Below are positions 47,217 to 55,756 of a DNA stretch of 64,000 bases, one piece after another. The stretch comes from Pseudomonas sp. R76 (GTDB lineage: Bacteria > Pseudomonadota > Gammaproteobacteria > Pseudomonadales > Pseudomonadaceae): NCBI RefSeq assembly GCF_009834565.1, contig NZ_CP019428.1, positions 6,634,001-6,698,000 of the forward strand. Reading direction: 5' to 3'. Under the pieces are notes generated by a model that had not been told where the DNA came from, made no database searches, and worked only from the letters and a program-made list of their open reading frames with translations. The position numbers and the translations under genes are program-made. Position 1 is the stretch's first letter. Every line of letters begins with the position of its first letter.

Positions 47217-47234
47217 ATGACAGAAAGATGACAA
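47217..47234 (-). promoter_or_regulatory. Pho box upstream of pstC
   Basis: On the minus strand TTGTCAT-CTTT-CTGTCAT: half sites match the consensus 6/7 and 7/7. It suggests pstCAB-phoU has its own PhoB-dependent promoter in addition to that of pstS. Confidence 0.85.
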
Positions 47235-47307
47235 TGCAGTGACGCAAGAAATCCGCCGCGGAGCAGGGCTGGCAGCGGATTAAAAAATTAGGGGTGTAGA
47301 GGGTTAG

Positions 47308-47394
47308 TGTGGGAGCGGGCTTGCCCGCGATGGCATCAATACAGTTTCAACTCTAAACCGTGTCGCCAGCATCGCGGGCAAGCCCGCTCCCACA
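47308..47394. repeat. REP doublet (REPIN-like)
   Basis: TGTGGGAGCGGGCTTGCCCG at 47308 mirrored by CGGGCAAGCCCGCTCCCACA ending 47394. It follows the pstS stop and may stabilise pstS mRNA while limiting read-through into pstC, a known role of REPs after abundant binding-protein genes. Confidence 0.9.
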
Positions 47395-47425
47395 AAAAAC
47401 AACGTCTGCACCGGGTATCGCAGGC

Positions 47426-48412
47426 TTAGTTGCCTTCTTTCAGACCCAGGTCAGCCAGGGCCTTGGCGGCGACTTTGGCTGGCAGTGGGATGTAGCCGTC
47501 TTTGACGACCACTTCCTGGCCCTGTTTGGACAGAACCAGCTTCACGAACTCAGCTTCCAGCGGAGCCAGAGGCTTGTTCGGGGCCTTGTTGACGTACACG
47601 TAGAGGAAGCGCGACAGCGGGTATTTGCCGTTCAGGGCGTTTTCTTCGCTGTCTTCGATGAAGTCAGTGCTGCCTTTCTTGGCCAGGGCCACGGTCTTCA
47701 CGCTGGCGGTTTTGTAGCCGATGCCCGAGTAACCGATGCCGTTCAGCGAAGAGCTGATCGACTGCACGACCGAAGCCGAGCCAGGTTGTTCGTTCACGTT
47801 TGGTTTGTAGTCGCCTTTGCACAGGGCTTCTTCTTTGAAGTAGCCGTAGGTGCCGGATACCGAGTTACGACCGAACAGTTGCACCGGCTTGTTGGCCAGG
47901 TCGCCGGTCACACCCAGGTCGCCCCAGGTTTTAACGTCGGCTTTAGCACCGCACAGGCGAGTAGAGGAGAAGATCGCGTCGACTTGTTCCATGGTCAGGT
48001 GCTGGATCGGGTTGTCCTTGTGCACGAACACCGCCAGGGCATCCACGGCAACCGGGATTGCGGTTGGCTTGTAGCCGTACTTCTGCTCGAAGGCCGCCAG
48101 TTCGGTGTCCTTCATTTTGCGGCTCATCGGGCCCAGGTTGGAGGTGCCTTCAGTCAGCGCAGGCGGTGCAGTGGCGGAGCCGGCAGCCTGAATCTGGATG
48201 TTGACGTTCGGGTATTCCTTTTTATAGGACTCAGCCCACAGGGTCATCAGGTTAGCCAGGGTGTCGGAACCAACGCTGGACAGGTTGCCCGATACACCGG
48301 TGGTCTTGGCGTAAGCCGGAATTGCCGGGTCAACACCAGCGGCTACCGCGTTAGCGGTGGCAACGCCAGCAGCGACAAAAGTCATTGCCGCCATCAAACG
48401 TTTCAGTTTCAT
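47426..48412 (-). CDS. pstS: Periplasmic phosphate-binding protein PstS
   Basis: 328 residues with a signal peptide ([24 protein letters not shown]). Phosphate-site patterns include [35 protein letters not shown] and [12 protein letters not shown]. It captures phosphate in the periplasm and delivers it to PstCA. It heads the pst operon and has a Pho box 79 nt upstream of its start. Confidence 0.97.
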   Translation of the reverse strand: MKLKRLMAAMTFVAAGVATANAVAAGVDPAIPAYAKTTGVSGNLSSVGSDTLANLMTLWAESYKKEYPNVNIQIQAAGSATAPPALTEGTSNLGPMSRKMKDTELAAFEQKYGYKPTAIPVAVDALAVFVHKDNPIQHLTMEQVDAIFSSTRLCGAKADVKTWGDLGVTGDLANKPVQLFGRNSVSGTYGYFKEEALCKGDYKPNVNEQPGSASVVQSISSSLNGIGYSGIGYKTASVKTVALAKKGSTDFIEDSEENALNGKYPLSRFLYVYVNKAPNKPLAPLEAEFVKLVLSKQGQEVVVKDGYIPLPAKVAAKALADLGLKEGN

Positions 48413-48490
48413 GCCTTGCTCCTAGCAGATAGGGATAGTTGGATCGGGGCCAAGTATCGGTAGGCCGTGTGAACACTCTATGTCTGGAAT

Positions 48491-48508
48491 ATGACAATTA
48501 GATGAAAG
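48491..48508 (-). promoter_or_regulatory. Pho box upstream of pstS
   Basis: On the minus strand CTTTCAT-CTAA-TTGTCAT: each half site matches CTGTCAT at 6/7. Its distance to the start leaves room for a -10 and leader, so it is a canonical PhoB-activated promoter. Confidence 0.84.
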
Positions 48509-48652
48509 GCCAGTATTTGTGAAAAACCTGACAGGAAGGGGAAAGATCAATAAATACGGGGCTTGCGAGGAAGTTGAGGCGCTTGAAGCGGTGTTTCAGA
48601 AATACTCTGTAATCTATGACCATTCCCACATCGTCGTGTAGGACTGAGCGCA

Positions 48653-48699
48653 GGGACGCGGAGCGTCCCAGGCGGCGTTCCCACGCAGAGCGTGGGAAC
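48653..48699. repeat. Pair of perfect short palindromes
   Basis: GGGACGC-GGA-GCGTCCC (48653-48669) and GTTCCCACGC-AGA-GCGTGGGAAC (48677-48699) form two stable hairpins just downstream of the MFS gene. They are unlike the GTGGGAGC REPs and look like a second repeat family; they may serve as the MFS transcript end. Confidence 0.75.
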
Positions 48700-48705
48700 A
48701 ATCTC

Positions 48706-49995
48706 TTAGCGACCGCGCTTCCACAGGTACCCACCCACCAACGTCCCCATTACGCACAGCACAGCGACGTAGTAAGCAGGGCCCATCGGGCTTTCCTTCA
48801 TCAGCAGCGACACCGCCAGCGGCGTCAAACCACCAAACACGGCATAGGCGACGTTATACGAGAACGACAACCCGCTGAAACGCACCACCGGCGGGAAAGC
48901 CTTCACCATCACGTACGGCACCACACCGATCACACCCACAAACAGACCAGTCAGGGTGTACAGCGGAAAGAGCCAGTTCGGGTGATCAAGCAGGCTGTGA
49001 TACAGCGTCCACGACGTCGCCAACAGCAGCAAGCAACCGATGACCAACACGCGGCCTGCGCCAAAACGGTCGGCCAAGGCGCCGGAGGCGATGCAGCCCA
49101 GGCTCAGCGTGACAATCGCCAGGCTGTTGGCCTGCAGCGCCACGGTCGGGCTGAAGTGGTAGACGGTTTGCAGCACGGTCGGGGTCATCAGGATGACCAC
49201 CACTACACCGGCCGACAGCAGCCAAGTCAGCAGCATCGACAGCACGATGGCGCCACGGTGGTCGCGCAATACCGCGCGCAATGGCAGCTCGGCGGCCAAG
49301 GTTTTGCGCTGCTGCATTTCGGCGAAGATCGGCGTTTCATGCAGCCAGCGGCGCAGGTACACCGAGAGCAGACCGAACACGCCGCCCAGCAGGAACGGGA
49401 TTCGCCAGGCGTAATCCGACACCTGCTCCGGGCTGTAAAGGGTGTTGATGGCGGTGGCCACCAGCGAGCCGAGCAGGATGCCGGCGGTGAGGCCGCTGGT
49501 CAGGGTGCCGCAGGCGTAGCCGATGTGGCGCGGCGGCACGTGTTCGGAGACGAACACCCAGGCGCCCGGTACTTCGCCGCCGATCGCCGCGCCCTGAATT
49601 ACGCGCATCAACAGCAGCAGGAGCGGCGCCCACAGGCCGATCTGCGCGTAAGTCGGCAGCAAGCCCATGATCAAGGTCGGCACGGCCATCATGAAGATGC
49701 TCAAGGTGAACATCTTCTTGCGGCCCAGCAGGTCACCGAAGTGCGCCATGATGATGCCGCCCAGCGGGCGTGCCAGGTAGCCGGCGGCGAAGATGCCGAA
49801 GGTCTGCATCATGCGCAGCCATTCCGGCATGTCGACGGGGAAGAACAGTTTCCCGACCACGGTGGCGAAAAACACGAAGATGATGAAGTCGTAGAACTCC
49901 AGCGCCCCGCCCAAGGCAGACAGCGACAGGGTTTTGTAGTCGTTGCGGGTCAGCGGGCGCGATGGTTGTGCACTGCTTGCGGGCACGGAGGACAT
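48706..49995 (-). CDS. MFS transporter, metabolite:H+ symporter-like
   Basis: 429 residues from ATG 49995; the frame continues upstream, but the helix-1 leader starts here. Twelve hydrophobic helices are expected. MFS signatures include GGALEFYDFIIFVFFA in helix 1, the loop 2-3 motif FGDLLGRKKMF and RVIQGAAIGGEVPGAWVF. These match the metabolite:H+ symporter group (ProP, KgtP, citrate carriers). The substrate cannot be told. It lies upstream of pstS on the same strand but is separated by hairpins and the pstS Pho box. Confidence 0.88.
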   Translation of the reverse strand: MSSVPASSAQPSRPLTRNDYKTLSLSALGGALEFYDFIIFVFFATVVGKLFFPVDMPEWLRMMQTFGIFAAGYLARPLGGIIMAHFGDLLGRKKMFTLSIFMMAVPTLIMGLLPTYAQIGLWAPLLLLLMRVIQGAAIGGEVPGAWVFVSEHVPPRHIGYACGTLTSGLTAGILLGSLVATAINTLYSPEQVSDYAWRIPFLLGGVFGLLSVYLRRWLHETPIFAEMQQRKTLAAELPLRAVLRDHRGAIVLSMLLTWLLSAGVVVVILMTPTVLQTVYHFSPTVALQANSLAIVTLSLGCIASGALADRFGAGRVLVIGCLLLLATSWTLYHSLLDHPNWLFPLYTLTGLFVGVIGVVPYVMVKAFPPVVRFSGLSFSYNVAYAVFGGLTPLAVSLLMKESPMGPAYYVAVLCVMGTLVGGYLWKRGR

Positions 49996-50450
49996 GGCAA
50001 GGCTTCTCTTATAGTAATGACGGCAAGCCCGGGACTTGCGGCGGGTCTGGCAAGATAGCAAATCGCTTGAAAAAGCACAGCGTCCACCGAATAACACTTT
50101 GCAGGCGCGCGTTATTCCCCGTTTTTTCCCTTTATTAGCCATCAGAAGCACAGTTGCAGGAAAAAGCCGCATTACAGCCGTGATTTGCCGAACAAATGAG
50201 CGCCGGGAGGTCGTCGCGGCGCAAGCGTCTCGATATACTCGGCCCGTGCAAGCGCCAAACCCGCTGTCTTGAGGGGCTGCTGTGCCAAACCGTCGTTGGG
50301 TGCCATCCAGCCGATTTGGCAGAGTTTCCCTTTAGTTCGCCTTACGAGAAACGCATCGAGCGGTGTATGTTGGTGCTGAAACGTTTTTCCAGAAGACGGC
50401 TATCCACTTGAAATACCCATGAAGCGTCACGGGTCAGAGGCACCCTCGGC
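49996..50450. other. 455-nt intergenic region, no supported gene
   Basis: Divergent region between the MFS gene and the thioesterase. A TATACT -10-like box lies at 50234-50239 without a good -35. A weak GCCAAA/TTTGGC stem occurs around 50283-50325. A 71-codon open frame at 50196-50411 has no ribosome site or recognisable protein and is not called. Confidence 0.5.
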
Positions 50451-50855
50451 ATGATCGAACTCGAACAAGAAGATCCTATCCCGCAAGGCGATCTCGCCCT
50501 GCAAATTACCGCACTCCCGCGCGAAACCAACGGTTTTGGCGATATTTTCGGCGGCTGGCTGGTCGCGCAGATGGACCTGGCCGGCACGGCCATGGCGAGC
50601 AAAGTCGCGGGTGGGCGTGTCGCCACCGTGGCCATCGATCGCATGGCGTTCCTGGTGCCGGTCGCGGTCGGCGCACAGCTGTCCTTCTACACCCAGGCCC
50701 TGGAAATCGGCCGCAGCTCGATTCAGATGATGGTCGAAGTGTGGAGCGACGACCCGCTGTCCAGCGAATGGCGCAAGGTAACCGAGGCAGTATTTGTGTT
50801 CGTGGCCATCGATGGCAGCGGCCGTACGCGCTCGGTTCCGTCGCGCGCGCGTTAA
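50451..50855 (+). CDS. Acyl-CoA thioesterase, YciA-like hotdog fold
   Basis: 134 residues. The hotdog signature NGFGDIFGGWLVAQMDLAG with the following ATVAIDRMAFLVPV matches the YciA/BFIT acyl-CoA thioesterase group. It would hydrolyse short- to medium-chain acyl-CoA in the cytoplasm. It is followed 57 nt later by the mutarotase on the same strand, a possible but unproven operon. Confidence 0.88.
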   Translation: MIELEQEDPIPQGDLALQITALPRETNGFGDIFGGWLVAQMDLAGTAMASKVAGGRVATVAIDRMAFLVPVAVGAQLSFYTQALEIGRSSIQMMVEVWSDDPLSSEWRKVTEAVFVFVAIDGSGRTRSVPSRAR

Positions 50856-50912
50856 ACATCGCCGGGTTTTGACGGTCAATTGCCCCATTGCCTGCCATTT
50901 GAGAGCACTGCT

Positions 50913-51812
50913 ATGCCTACGCCCCACGTTGAAAGCATGAAAATCGACGAGCTGGACTGCTGGCGCTTCCGCCACAACGGCGCGCAAGTGCTGGTGGCCC
51001 AACAGGGCGCGCACATTTTCAGTTACCAGCGCCAGGGCGAGCAGCCGGTGATCTGGCAGAACCCTGAGGCCTTATTCAAACAGGGCAAAGGCATTCGGAC
51101 CGGCGTGCCGGTGTGCTGGCCGTGGTTTGGCGTGTTCGACCGCAACCCGCAGAGCGTCAAGGCCATGCGCCAGAGCGATCAGCCTGCCGGTGCCCATGGT
51201 TTTGTGCGCACCGCACTGTGGGAACTGGCCGGGACCGAACTTGAAGGCGATGCATTGCGCGTCGACCTGGTACTGCCAGTGCCGGCGGGCGGTTTTCCCG
51301 GCTGGCCGCATCAGGTCGACCTGAAGCTGAGCCTGCTGTTGGACGATCAACTGCATATCCGCCTGACCAGCCATAACCGTGGCGACCATACCGTGACCCT
51401 GAGCCAGGCGCTGCACACTTATTTCGCCGTGAGCGATGTGCGCAACGTGCAGGTCGAAGGCCTGGACGGGCTGGCGTACGTCGACACGGCCGATGGCTGG
51501 AACAGCAAGCAGCAAGCCGGGCTGCTGCATTTTACTGCCGAGACCGACCGTATTTACCTGGATACGCCGTCGCAGCTGAGCATTGTCGACAAAGACTGGC
51601 AGCGCCGCCTCCAGCTCACCAGCCAAGGCTCGAATTCCACGGTGATCTGGAACCCGTGGACCGAACGCGCCAAGGCGCTCGACGACATGGCCGATGATGG
51701 CTGGCAGGGCATGCTGTGTATCGAGACGGCGAATGTGCTGGATGATGTGGTGAGCTTGGCGCCGGGCGAAAGCCATACGCTTGGCGTGAGCATCAGCGGC
51801 ATACCTTTGTAG
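50913..51812 (+). CDS. D-hexose-6-phosphate mutarotase
   Basis: 299 residues from ATG 50913. Aldose-epimerase-like features typical of the YeaD family include AQQGAHIFSYQRQGEQPVIW, GIRTGVPVCWPWFG and HGFVRTALWEL, with HTYFAVSDV later carrying the active-site region. It interconverts alpha and beta anomers of glucose-6-phosphate and related sugars. A REP doublet follows the stop. Confidence 0.9.
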   Translation: MPTPHVESMKIDELDCWRFRHNGAQVLVAQQGAHIFSYQRQGEQPVIWQNPEALFKQGKGIRTGVPVCWPWFGVFDRNPQSVKAMRQSDQPAGAHGFVRTALWELAGTELEGDALRVDLVLPVPAGGFPGWPHQVDLKLSLLLDDQLHIRLTSHNRGDHTVTLSQALHTYFAVSDVRNVQVEGLDGLAYVDTADGWNSKQQAGLLHFTAETDRIYLDTPSQLSIVDKDWQRRLQLTSQGSNSTVIWNPWTERAKALDDMADDGWQGMLCIETANVLDDVVSLAPGESHTLGVSISGIPL

Positions 51813-51826
51813 ACGCCGATCAAACT

Positions 51827-51912
51827 GTGGGAGCTGGCTTGCCTGCGATAGCATCACCGCAGTGTGTCAGTAATACCGAGGCGCCTGCATCGCAGGCAAG
51901 CCAGCTCCCACA
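51827..51912. repeat. REP doublet (REPIN-like)
   Basis: TGTGGGAGCTGGCTTGCCTG at 51827 mirrored by CAGGCAAGCCAGCTCCCACA ending 51912, between convergent genes. Confidence 0.9.
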
Positions 51913-51929
51913 TTGATTAGTGTTATGTC

Positions 51930-52466
51930 TTACAGATCGGACTCTTTTACCACCCGCACTTTCCCCGCATCCAGCGCGTACGCCGCATCCGCCAAATCGT
52001 TATTAACCTTCTCCACCTTCAAAGTGCCCGTGACCCACAGCGGCGTGTAGATATCGTCCAGCTTCAGCCCCTTGGGATAACGTACCAGCACCAACTGGTT
52101 CGGCGGCGGTGGCGGCACGTGGATGCAAGCGCCTGGGTACGGCACCAGGAAGAACAGCGTACTGCGGCCCTTGGCGTCGGTTTCCAGCGGCACCGGGTAA
52201 CCGCCGATGCGGATGTTCTTGCCGTTCATCGCGGCCACGGTCTTGGTCGAATACATCACCGCCGGCAAGCCTTTGCTTTGCTTCAGGCCACCTTTGTCGG
52301 TGAACGTGCCTTGGGCTTCGGGGGAGTTGTGGTCGATCTCGGGCATGGCTTCGAGGGCTTTCTGGTCCGACAGCGGCATCAGGTCGAGCCAGTCGGTTTC
52401 CGGCAGTTCGCCGGCGTGCGCCAGGCCAGAGCCCAGCAAGAGGAGAGTCAACAGAAGACGGCGCAT
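51930..52466 (-). CDS. DUF3299 family exported protein
   Basis: 178 residues from ATG 52466 with a signal peptide (MRRLLLTLLLLGSGLAHA). The body carries the DUF3299 pattern: IRIGGYPVPLETDAKGRSTLFFLVPYPGACIHVPPPPPNQLV, with a conserved Cys near GACIH. The family has no established function that I know; lipoprotein or metal-linked periplasmic roles are possible. Confidence is for the family, not a role. Confidence 0.85.
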   Translation of the reverse strand: MRRLLLTLLLLGSGLAHAGELPETDWLDLMPLSDQKALEAMPEIDHNSPEAQGTFTDKGGLKQSKGLPAVMYSTKTVAAMNGKNIRIGGYPVPLETDAKGRSTLFFLVPYPGACIHVPPPPPNQLVLVRYPKGLKLDDIYTPLWVTGTLKVEKVNNDLADAAYALDAGKVRVVKESDL

Positions 52467-52502
52467 GGTGAGGCTCGGCAAGTACAGGTGGCGAGCATTC
52501 TA

Positions 52503-52531
52503 GCCCTCTGCGCCTGCGCAGCGCAGAGGGC
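52503..52531. terminator. Perfect 11-bp hairpin between two minus-strand genes
   Basis: GCCCTCTGCGC and GCGCAGAGGGC arms with a 7-nt loop, 13 nt after the GlsB-like gene stop. There is no strong U-run on the minus side, so it is terminator-like rather than certain. Confidence 0.6.
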
Positions 52532-52543
52532 TTTGTCGCTTAA

Positions 52544-52789
52544 TTACTTTTTACGCAGCAGGCCGTAGATCACCAACAGCACGATGGCGCCGATCAGCGC
52601 ACCGATAAAGCCCGCGCCCTGACCCGCCTGGTAGATGCCCAGGGCCTGACCACCGTAGGTGGCGACCAGGGAACCTGCGATACCCAGCAGGATGGTCATG
52701 ATCCAGCCCATGCTGTCGTCGCCAGGCTTGAGGAAACGCGCCAGCAGGCCGACGATCAAGCCGATAAAAATGGTTCCGATGATACCCAT
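52544..52789 (-). CDS. GlsB/YeaQ/YmgE family small membrane protein
   Basis: 81 residues from ATG 52789. Three hydrophobic segments and the Gly-rich motifs MGIIGTIFIGLIVGLLARFL, GWIMTILLGIAGSLVATYGG and GAGFIGALIGAIVLLVIYGLL define the transglycosylase-associated (GlsB/YeaQ) family. Members are stress-linked inner-membrane proteins of unknown mechanism. Confidence 0.92.
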   Translation of the reverse strand: MGIIGTIFIGLIVGLLARFLKPGDDSMGWIMTILLGIAGSLVATYGGQALGIYQAGQGAGFIGALIGAIVLLVIYGLLRKK

Positions 52790-52895
52790 GGCATTTCCCT
52801 CTGATTGAATGTGAGTCATGACAAAGCCTAGTCAGGCTTTGCCATCCTGCAATCAGAGAGACGGCGGCAACAGATGGTTCCCGCCGACTCCAGGG

Positions 52896-53981
52896 TTATT
52901 GCTCGGCGATCAGCGCTTCGACCTTGAGGATCTGCGCTTGCAGCGTCGCACGGTCTTTGCAGCGCAGGTTGGCGTGACCCACCTTGCGCCCGGCCTTGAA
53001 GGCCTTGCCGTAGTGATGCAGGTGGCAATCATCAATCGCGATCACGCGCTCAACCGGCGGCACCACACCGATGAAGTTAAGCATGGCGCTCTCGCCGACC
53101 TTGGCCGTGGAGCCCAACGGCAAGCCCGCCACCGCCCGCAGGTGGTTTTCGAACTGGCTGCACTCGGCGCCTTCGGTGGTCCAGTGCCCGGAGTTGTGCA
53201 CACGCGGCGCGATTTCGTTGGCCTTGAGGCCACCGTCGACTTCAAAGAACTCGAACGCCATCACGCCGACGTAATCCAGCTGCTTGAGCACGCGGCTGGA
53301 ATAGTCTTCGGCCAGGGCCTGCAGCGGGTGGTCGGTGCTGGCCACGGACAGCTTGAGAATGCCGCTGTCGTGGGTGTTGTGCACCAACGGGTAGAAGCGG
53401 GTTTCGCCATCGCGGGCACGCACGGCAATCAACGACACTTCACCGGTGAACGGCACGAAGCCTTCCAGCAAGCAGGCGACGCTGCCCAGCTCGGCGAAGG
53501 TGCCGACTACGTCAGCAGCGGTGCGCAGGACTTTCTGGCCCTTGCCGTCGTAACCCAGGGTGCGGGTTTTCAGCACAGCCGGCAGGCCGATGCTGGCAAC
53601 GGCAGCGTCCAGATCCGCCTGGGACTGGATGTCGGCGAAAGCCGGCGTCGGAATGCCCAGGTCCTTGAACATGCTCTTTTCGAACCAGCGGTCGCGAGCG
53701 ATGCGCAAGGCTTCGGCGCTCGGGTACACCGGCACGAACTGCGACAGGAAGGCCACGGTTTCGGCCGGGACGCTTTCGAATTCGAAGGTCACCAGGTCGA
53801 CTTCATCGGCCAGTTGGCGCAGATGATCCGGGTCGCTGTAGTCAGCGCGCAGATGCTCACCCAGGGCTGCCGCGCAAGCGTCCGGCGCCGGGTCCAGGAA
53901 AGCGAAGTTCATCCCCAGCGGGGTTCCCGCCAGGGCCAGCATGCGGCCCAGCTGGCCGCCACCGATTACACCGATTTTCAT
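52896..53981 (-). CDS. purK: 5-(carboxyamino)imidazole ribonucleotide synthase PurK
   Basis: 361 residues from ATG 53981; the in-frame TTG one codon earlier is not needed. It has the N-terminal MKIGVIGGGQLGRMLALAG and an ATP-grasp core (RTLGYDGKGQ, FVPFTGEVSLIAVR, NEIAPRVHNSGHWT). It makes N5-CAIR from AIR, ATP and bicarbonate in purine synthesis. It lies 12 nt after purE, in one operon. Confidence 0.97.
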   Translation of the reverse strand: MKIGVIGGGQLGRMLALAGTPLGMNFAFLDPAPDACAAALGEHLRADYSDPDHLRQLADEVDLVTFEFESVPAETVAFLSQFVPVYPSAEALRIARDRWFEKSMFKDLGIPTPAFADIQSQADLDAAVASIGLPAVLKTRTLGYDGKGQKVLRTAADVVGTFAELGSVACLLEGFVPFTGEVSLIAVRARDGETRFYPLVHNTHDSGILKLSVASTDHPLQALAEDYSSRVLKQLDYVGVMAFEFFEVDGGLKANEIAPRVHNSGHWTTEGAECSQFENHLRAVAGLPLGSTAKVGESAMLNFIGVVPPVERVIAIDDCHLHHYGKAFKAGRKVGHANLRCKDRATLQAQILKVEALIAEQ

Positions 53982-53993
53982 CAATCAACAACC

Positions 53994-54485
53994 TCAGGCG
54001 ATACGTGGGTCTGGATTGTCCAGCACGCTGTCTGTCTGCTCAGCACGGAATTTTTTCAGCACCGCGTGAAACTGCGGGTGCTTGGCGCCCAGGATGCTGG
54101 CGGACAGCAAGGCAGCGTTGATCGCGCCGGCCTTGCCAATCGCCAGGGTAGCCACCGGAATACCGGCCGGCATCTGCACGATGGACAACAGCGAATCCAC
54201 GCCCGAGAGCATCGACGACTGCACCGGTACGCCAAGCACTGGCAGGTGAGTCTTGGCTGCACACATGCCTGGCAGGTGCGCCGCACCGCCGGCACCGGCG
54301 ATGATCACCTCGATGCCACGGGATTCTGCTTCATCGGCATACTGGAACAGCAAATCCGGAGTGCGGTGGGCGGAGACCACTTTCACTTCGTAGGGAATGC
54401 CGAGTTTTTCCAGCATATCGGCGGTGTGGCTAAGGGTGGACCAATCGGACTTGGAGCCCATGATCACGCCAACCAATGCACTCAT
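53994..54485 (-). CDS. purE: N5-CAIR mutase PurE
   Basis: 163 residues. Signature motifs: [19 protein letters not shown] and [16 protein letters not shown], forming the class I PurE active site. It converts N5-CAIR to CAIR, directly following PurK chemistry. First gene of the minus-strand pair, with an unusual leader (see 54524-54610). Confidence 0.98.
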   Translation of the reverse strand: MSALVGVIMGSKSDWSTLSHTADMLEKLGIPYEVKVVSAHRTPDLLFQYADEAESRGIEVIIAGAGGAAHLPGMCAAKTHLPVLGVPVQSSMLSGVDSLLSIVQMPAGIPVATLAIGKAGAINAALLSASILGAKHPQFHAVLKKFRAEQTDSVLDNPDPRIA

Positions 54486-54523
54486 CGTCGTGCCTCTTCT
54501 CTCTGGGCGCCCGCAGGCGCGTC

Positions 54524-54610
54524 AAAAAACAACAAGCCACGCGGGAAATCCGGCGTGGCTTGTTGTACGAAATTTGGCCGGTTTGGACCGGCCGAAGGCC
54601 GCGCAGTATA
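54524..54610 (-). promoter_or_regulatory. purE promoter and leader with terminator hairpin
   Basis: On the minus strand a TATACT -10 box (54605-54610) is followed by a GGCCGG/CCGGCC hairpin (54576-54593). Next is a perfect 14-bp stem, ACAACAAGCCACGC with its complement (54529-54566), ending in a six-T run. This is a textbook intrinsic terminator about 40 nt before the purE start. It could attenuate purEK, or simply end read-through from the LysR gene 267 nt upstream. Confidence 0.65.
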
Positions 54611-54730
54611 CCGTAATAATCCAGATAAACAGCCCCTGGAATGACCATCTGTCCAGTGGCGCAAACCAGCGGTTTTATTGACTTTCAGGTCAGCGAAAAC
54701 ACTATCGATAAACCATGCAAACTGGATCAA

Positions 54731-54833
54731 TGTGGGAGCTGGCTTGCCTGCGATAGCATCGCCTGAATATGCCTGATGTACCGAGGCGTCTGCATCGCAG
54801 CGGTGCGGCGATCCGACAAGCCAGCTCCCACAC
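54731..54833. repeat. REP doublet with an internal insertion
   Basis: TGTGGGAGCTGGCTTGCCTG at 54731. The right arm reads CATCGCAG, then about 15 extra nt (CGGTGCGGCGATCCGA), then CAAGCCAGCTCCCAC. It ends at the last base of the LysR stop codon. Confidence 0.85.
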
Positions 54834-55756
54834 TAACCGCGCTCCACTGGCGGGCTCTGCGCCGCCCCACCTTCCAACTTGCGCCACAACAACCGTACGT
54901 TGGCCTTGCGCACCAGGGCGCAGCGGTACAGGCGAATCTCCAGCGGCACATGCCACTGCGGGCCGCCGCACACCACCAGCTCACCCCGCGCCAACTCCGC
55001 CCGCACGCTCAAATGCGGCACCCAGGCAATGCCCAGGCCTTCCAGGGCCATGCTCTTGAGGCTGTCGGCCATGGCTGTTTCATAAATGGTGGTGAAACGC
55101 AGGGCGCGCTGACGCAGCAGCAGGTTCACCGAGCGCCCGAGAAATGCACCGGCGCTGTAGGCCAGCAACGGCACGCTGCCCTCACCCTCCAGGCCAAACA
55201 GCGGCTTGCCTTCGGCATCGGCTGCGCACACCGGGAGCATTTCGGTATTGCCCAGGTGCAGCGACGGGAAGATCTCCGGGTCCATCTGCATCGCCGCGTC
55301 CGGGTCGTAGAACGCCAGCATCAGATCGCAACCGCCTTCGCGCAAAGCGTGCACGGCGTCACCCACGTTGGTGGCAACCAGCCGCGTGGCGATGTTCAGG
55401 CCCTCATTGCGCAGTTGCGCGATCCAGCGTGGGAAGAAGCCCAATGCCAGCGAGTGCGCCGCCGCCACTTGCATGACTTCGCCCTGCCCGCCTTCCAGGT
55501 GATGCAAATGGCGCAAGACTTCACCGAGCTGCTCGACCACCGTGCGCGCAGTCACCAGGAACAACTGCCCCGCCGCCGTCAACTCAACCGGCGTGCGCGA
55601 GCGATTGACCAGCGTCAGGCCGAGCGCGGCTTCCAGGCTGCGGATACGACGACTGAACGCCGGCTGGGTGACAAAGCGTCGCTCCGCCGCCTGGGAAAAA
55701 CTGCGAGTTGCCGCCAAGGCGCTGAAGTCTTCCAGCCATTTGCTCTCTAGGTTCAT
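54833..55756 (-). CDS. LysR-family transcriptional regulator
   Basis: 307 residues from ATG 55756 (GGGAGGAAG upstream). The N-terminal winged helix-turn-helix reads FSALAATRSFSQAAERRFVTQPAFSRRIRSLE, followed by a periplasmic-binding-like effector domain. It is divergent from aspA, so control of aspA or the aspartate module is plausible but unproven. The extreme C-terminus and stop abut a REP element. Confidence 0.9.
   Translation of the reverse strand: MNLESKWLEDFSALAATRSFSQAAERRFVTQPAFSRRIRSLEAALGLTLVNRSRTPVELTAAGQLFLVTARTVVEQLGEVLRHLHHLEGGQGEVMQVAAAHSLALGFFPRWIAQLRNEGLNIATRLVATNVGDAVHALREGGCDLMLAFYDPDAAMQMDPEIFPSLHLGNTEMLPVCAADAEGKPLFGLEGEGSVPLLAYSAGAFLGRSVNLLLRQRALRFTTIYETAMADSLKSMALEGLGIAWVPHLSVRAELARGELVVCGGPQWHVPLEIRLYRCALVRKANVRLLWRKLEGGAAQSPPVERG

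Noticed and set aside
42332..47242. A 1,636-codon open frame on the plus strand opposite pstB-pstA-pstC
   Set aside because: It is the antisense shadow of GC-rich pst genes: low-complexity His/Gln/Arg-rich translation, no ribosome site, no known family.
50196..50411. 71-codon open frame before the thioesterase
   Set aside because: No ribosome site, Arg/Cys-rich translation without a family, and it lies across a likely promoter region.
54430..54648. A 72-codon minus-strand frame in the purE leader, as a leader peptide
   Set aside because: It would begin upstream of the likely transcript start and runs into purE out of frame; no codon run that would suit peptide-based attenuation.
14821..54833. 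Repeated palindromes as a possible CRISPR array
   Set aside because: They are dispersed REP doublets of inverted orientation, not evenly spaced direct repeats, and no cas genes are present.
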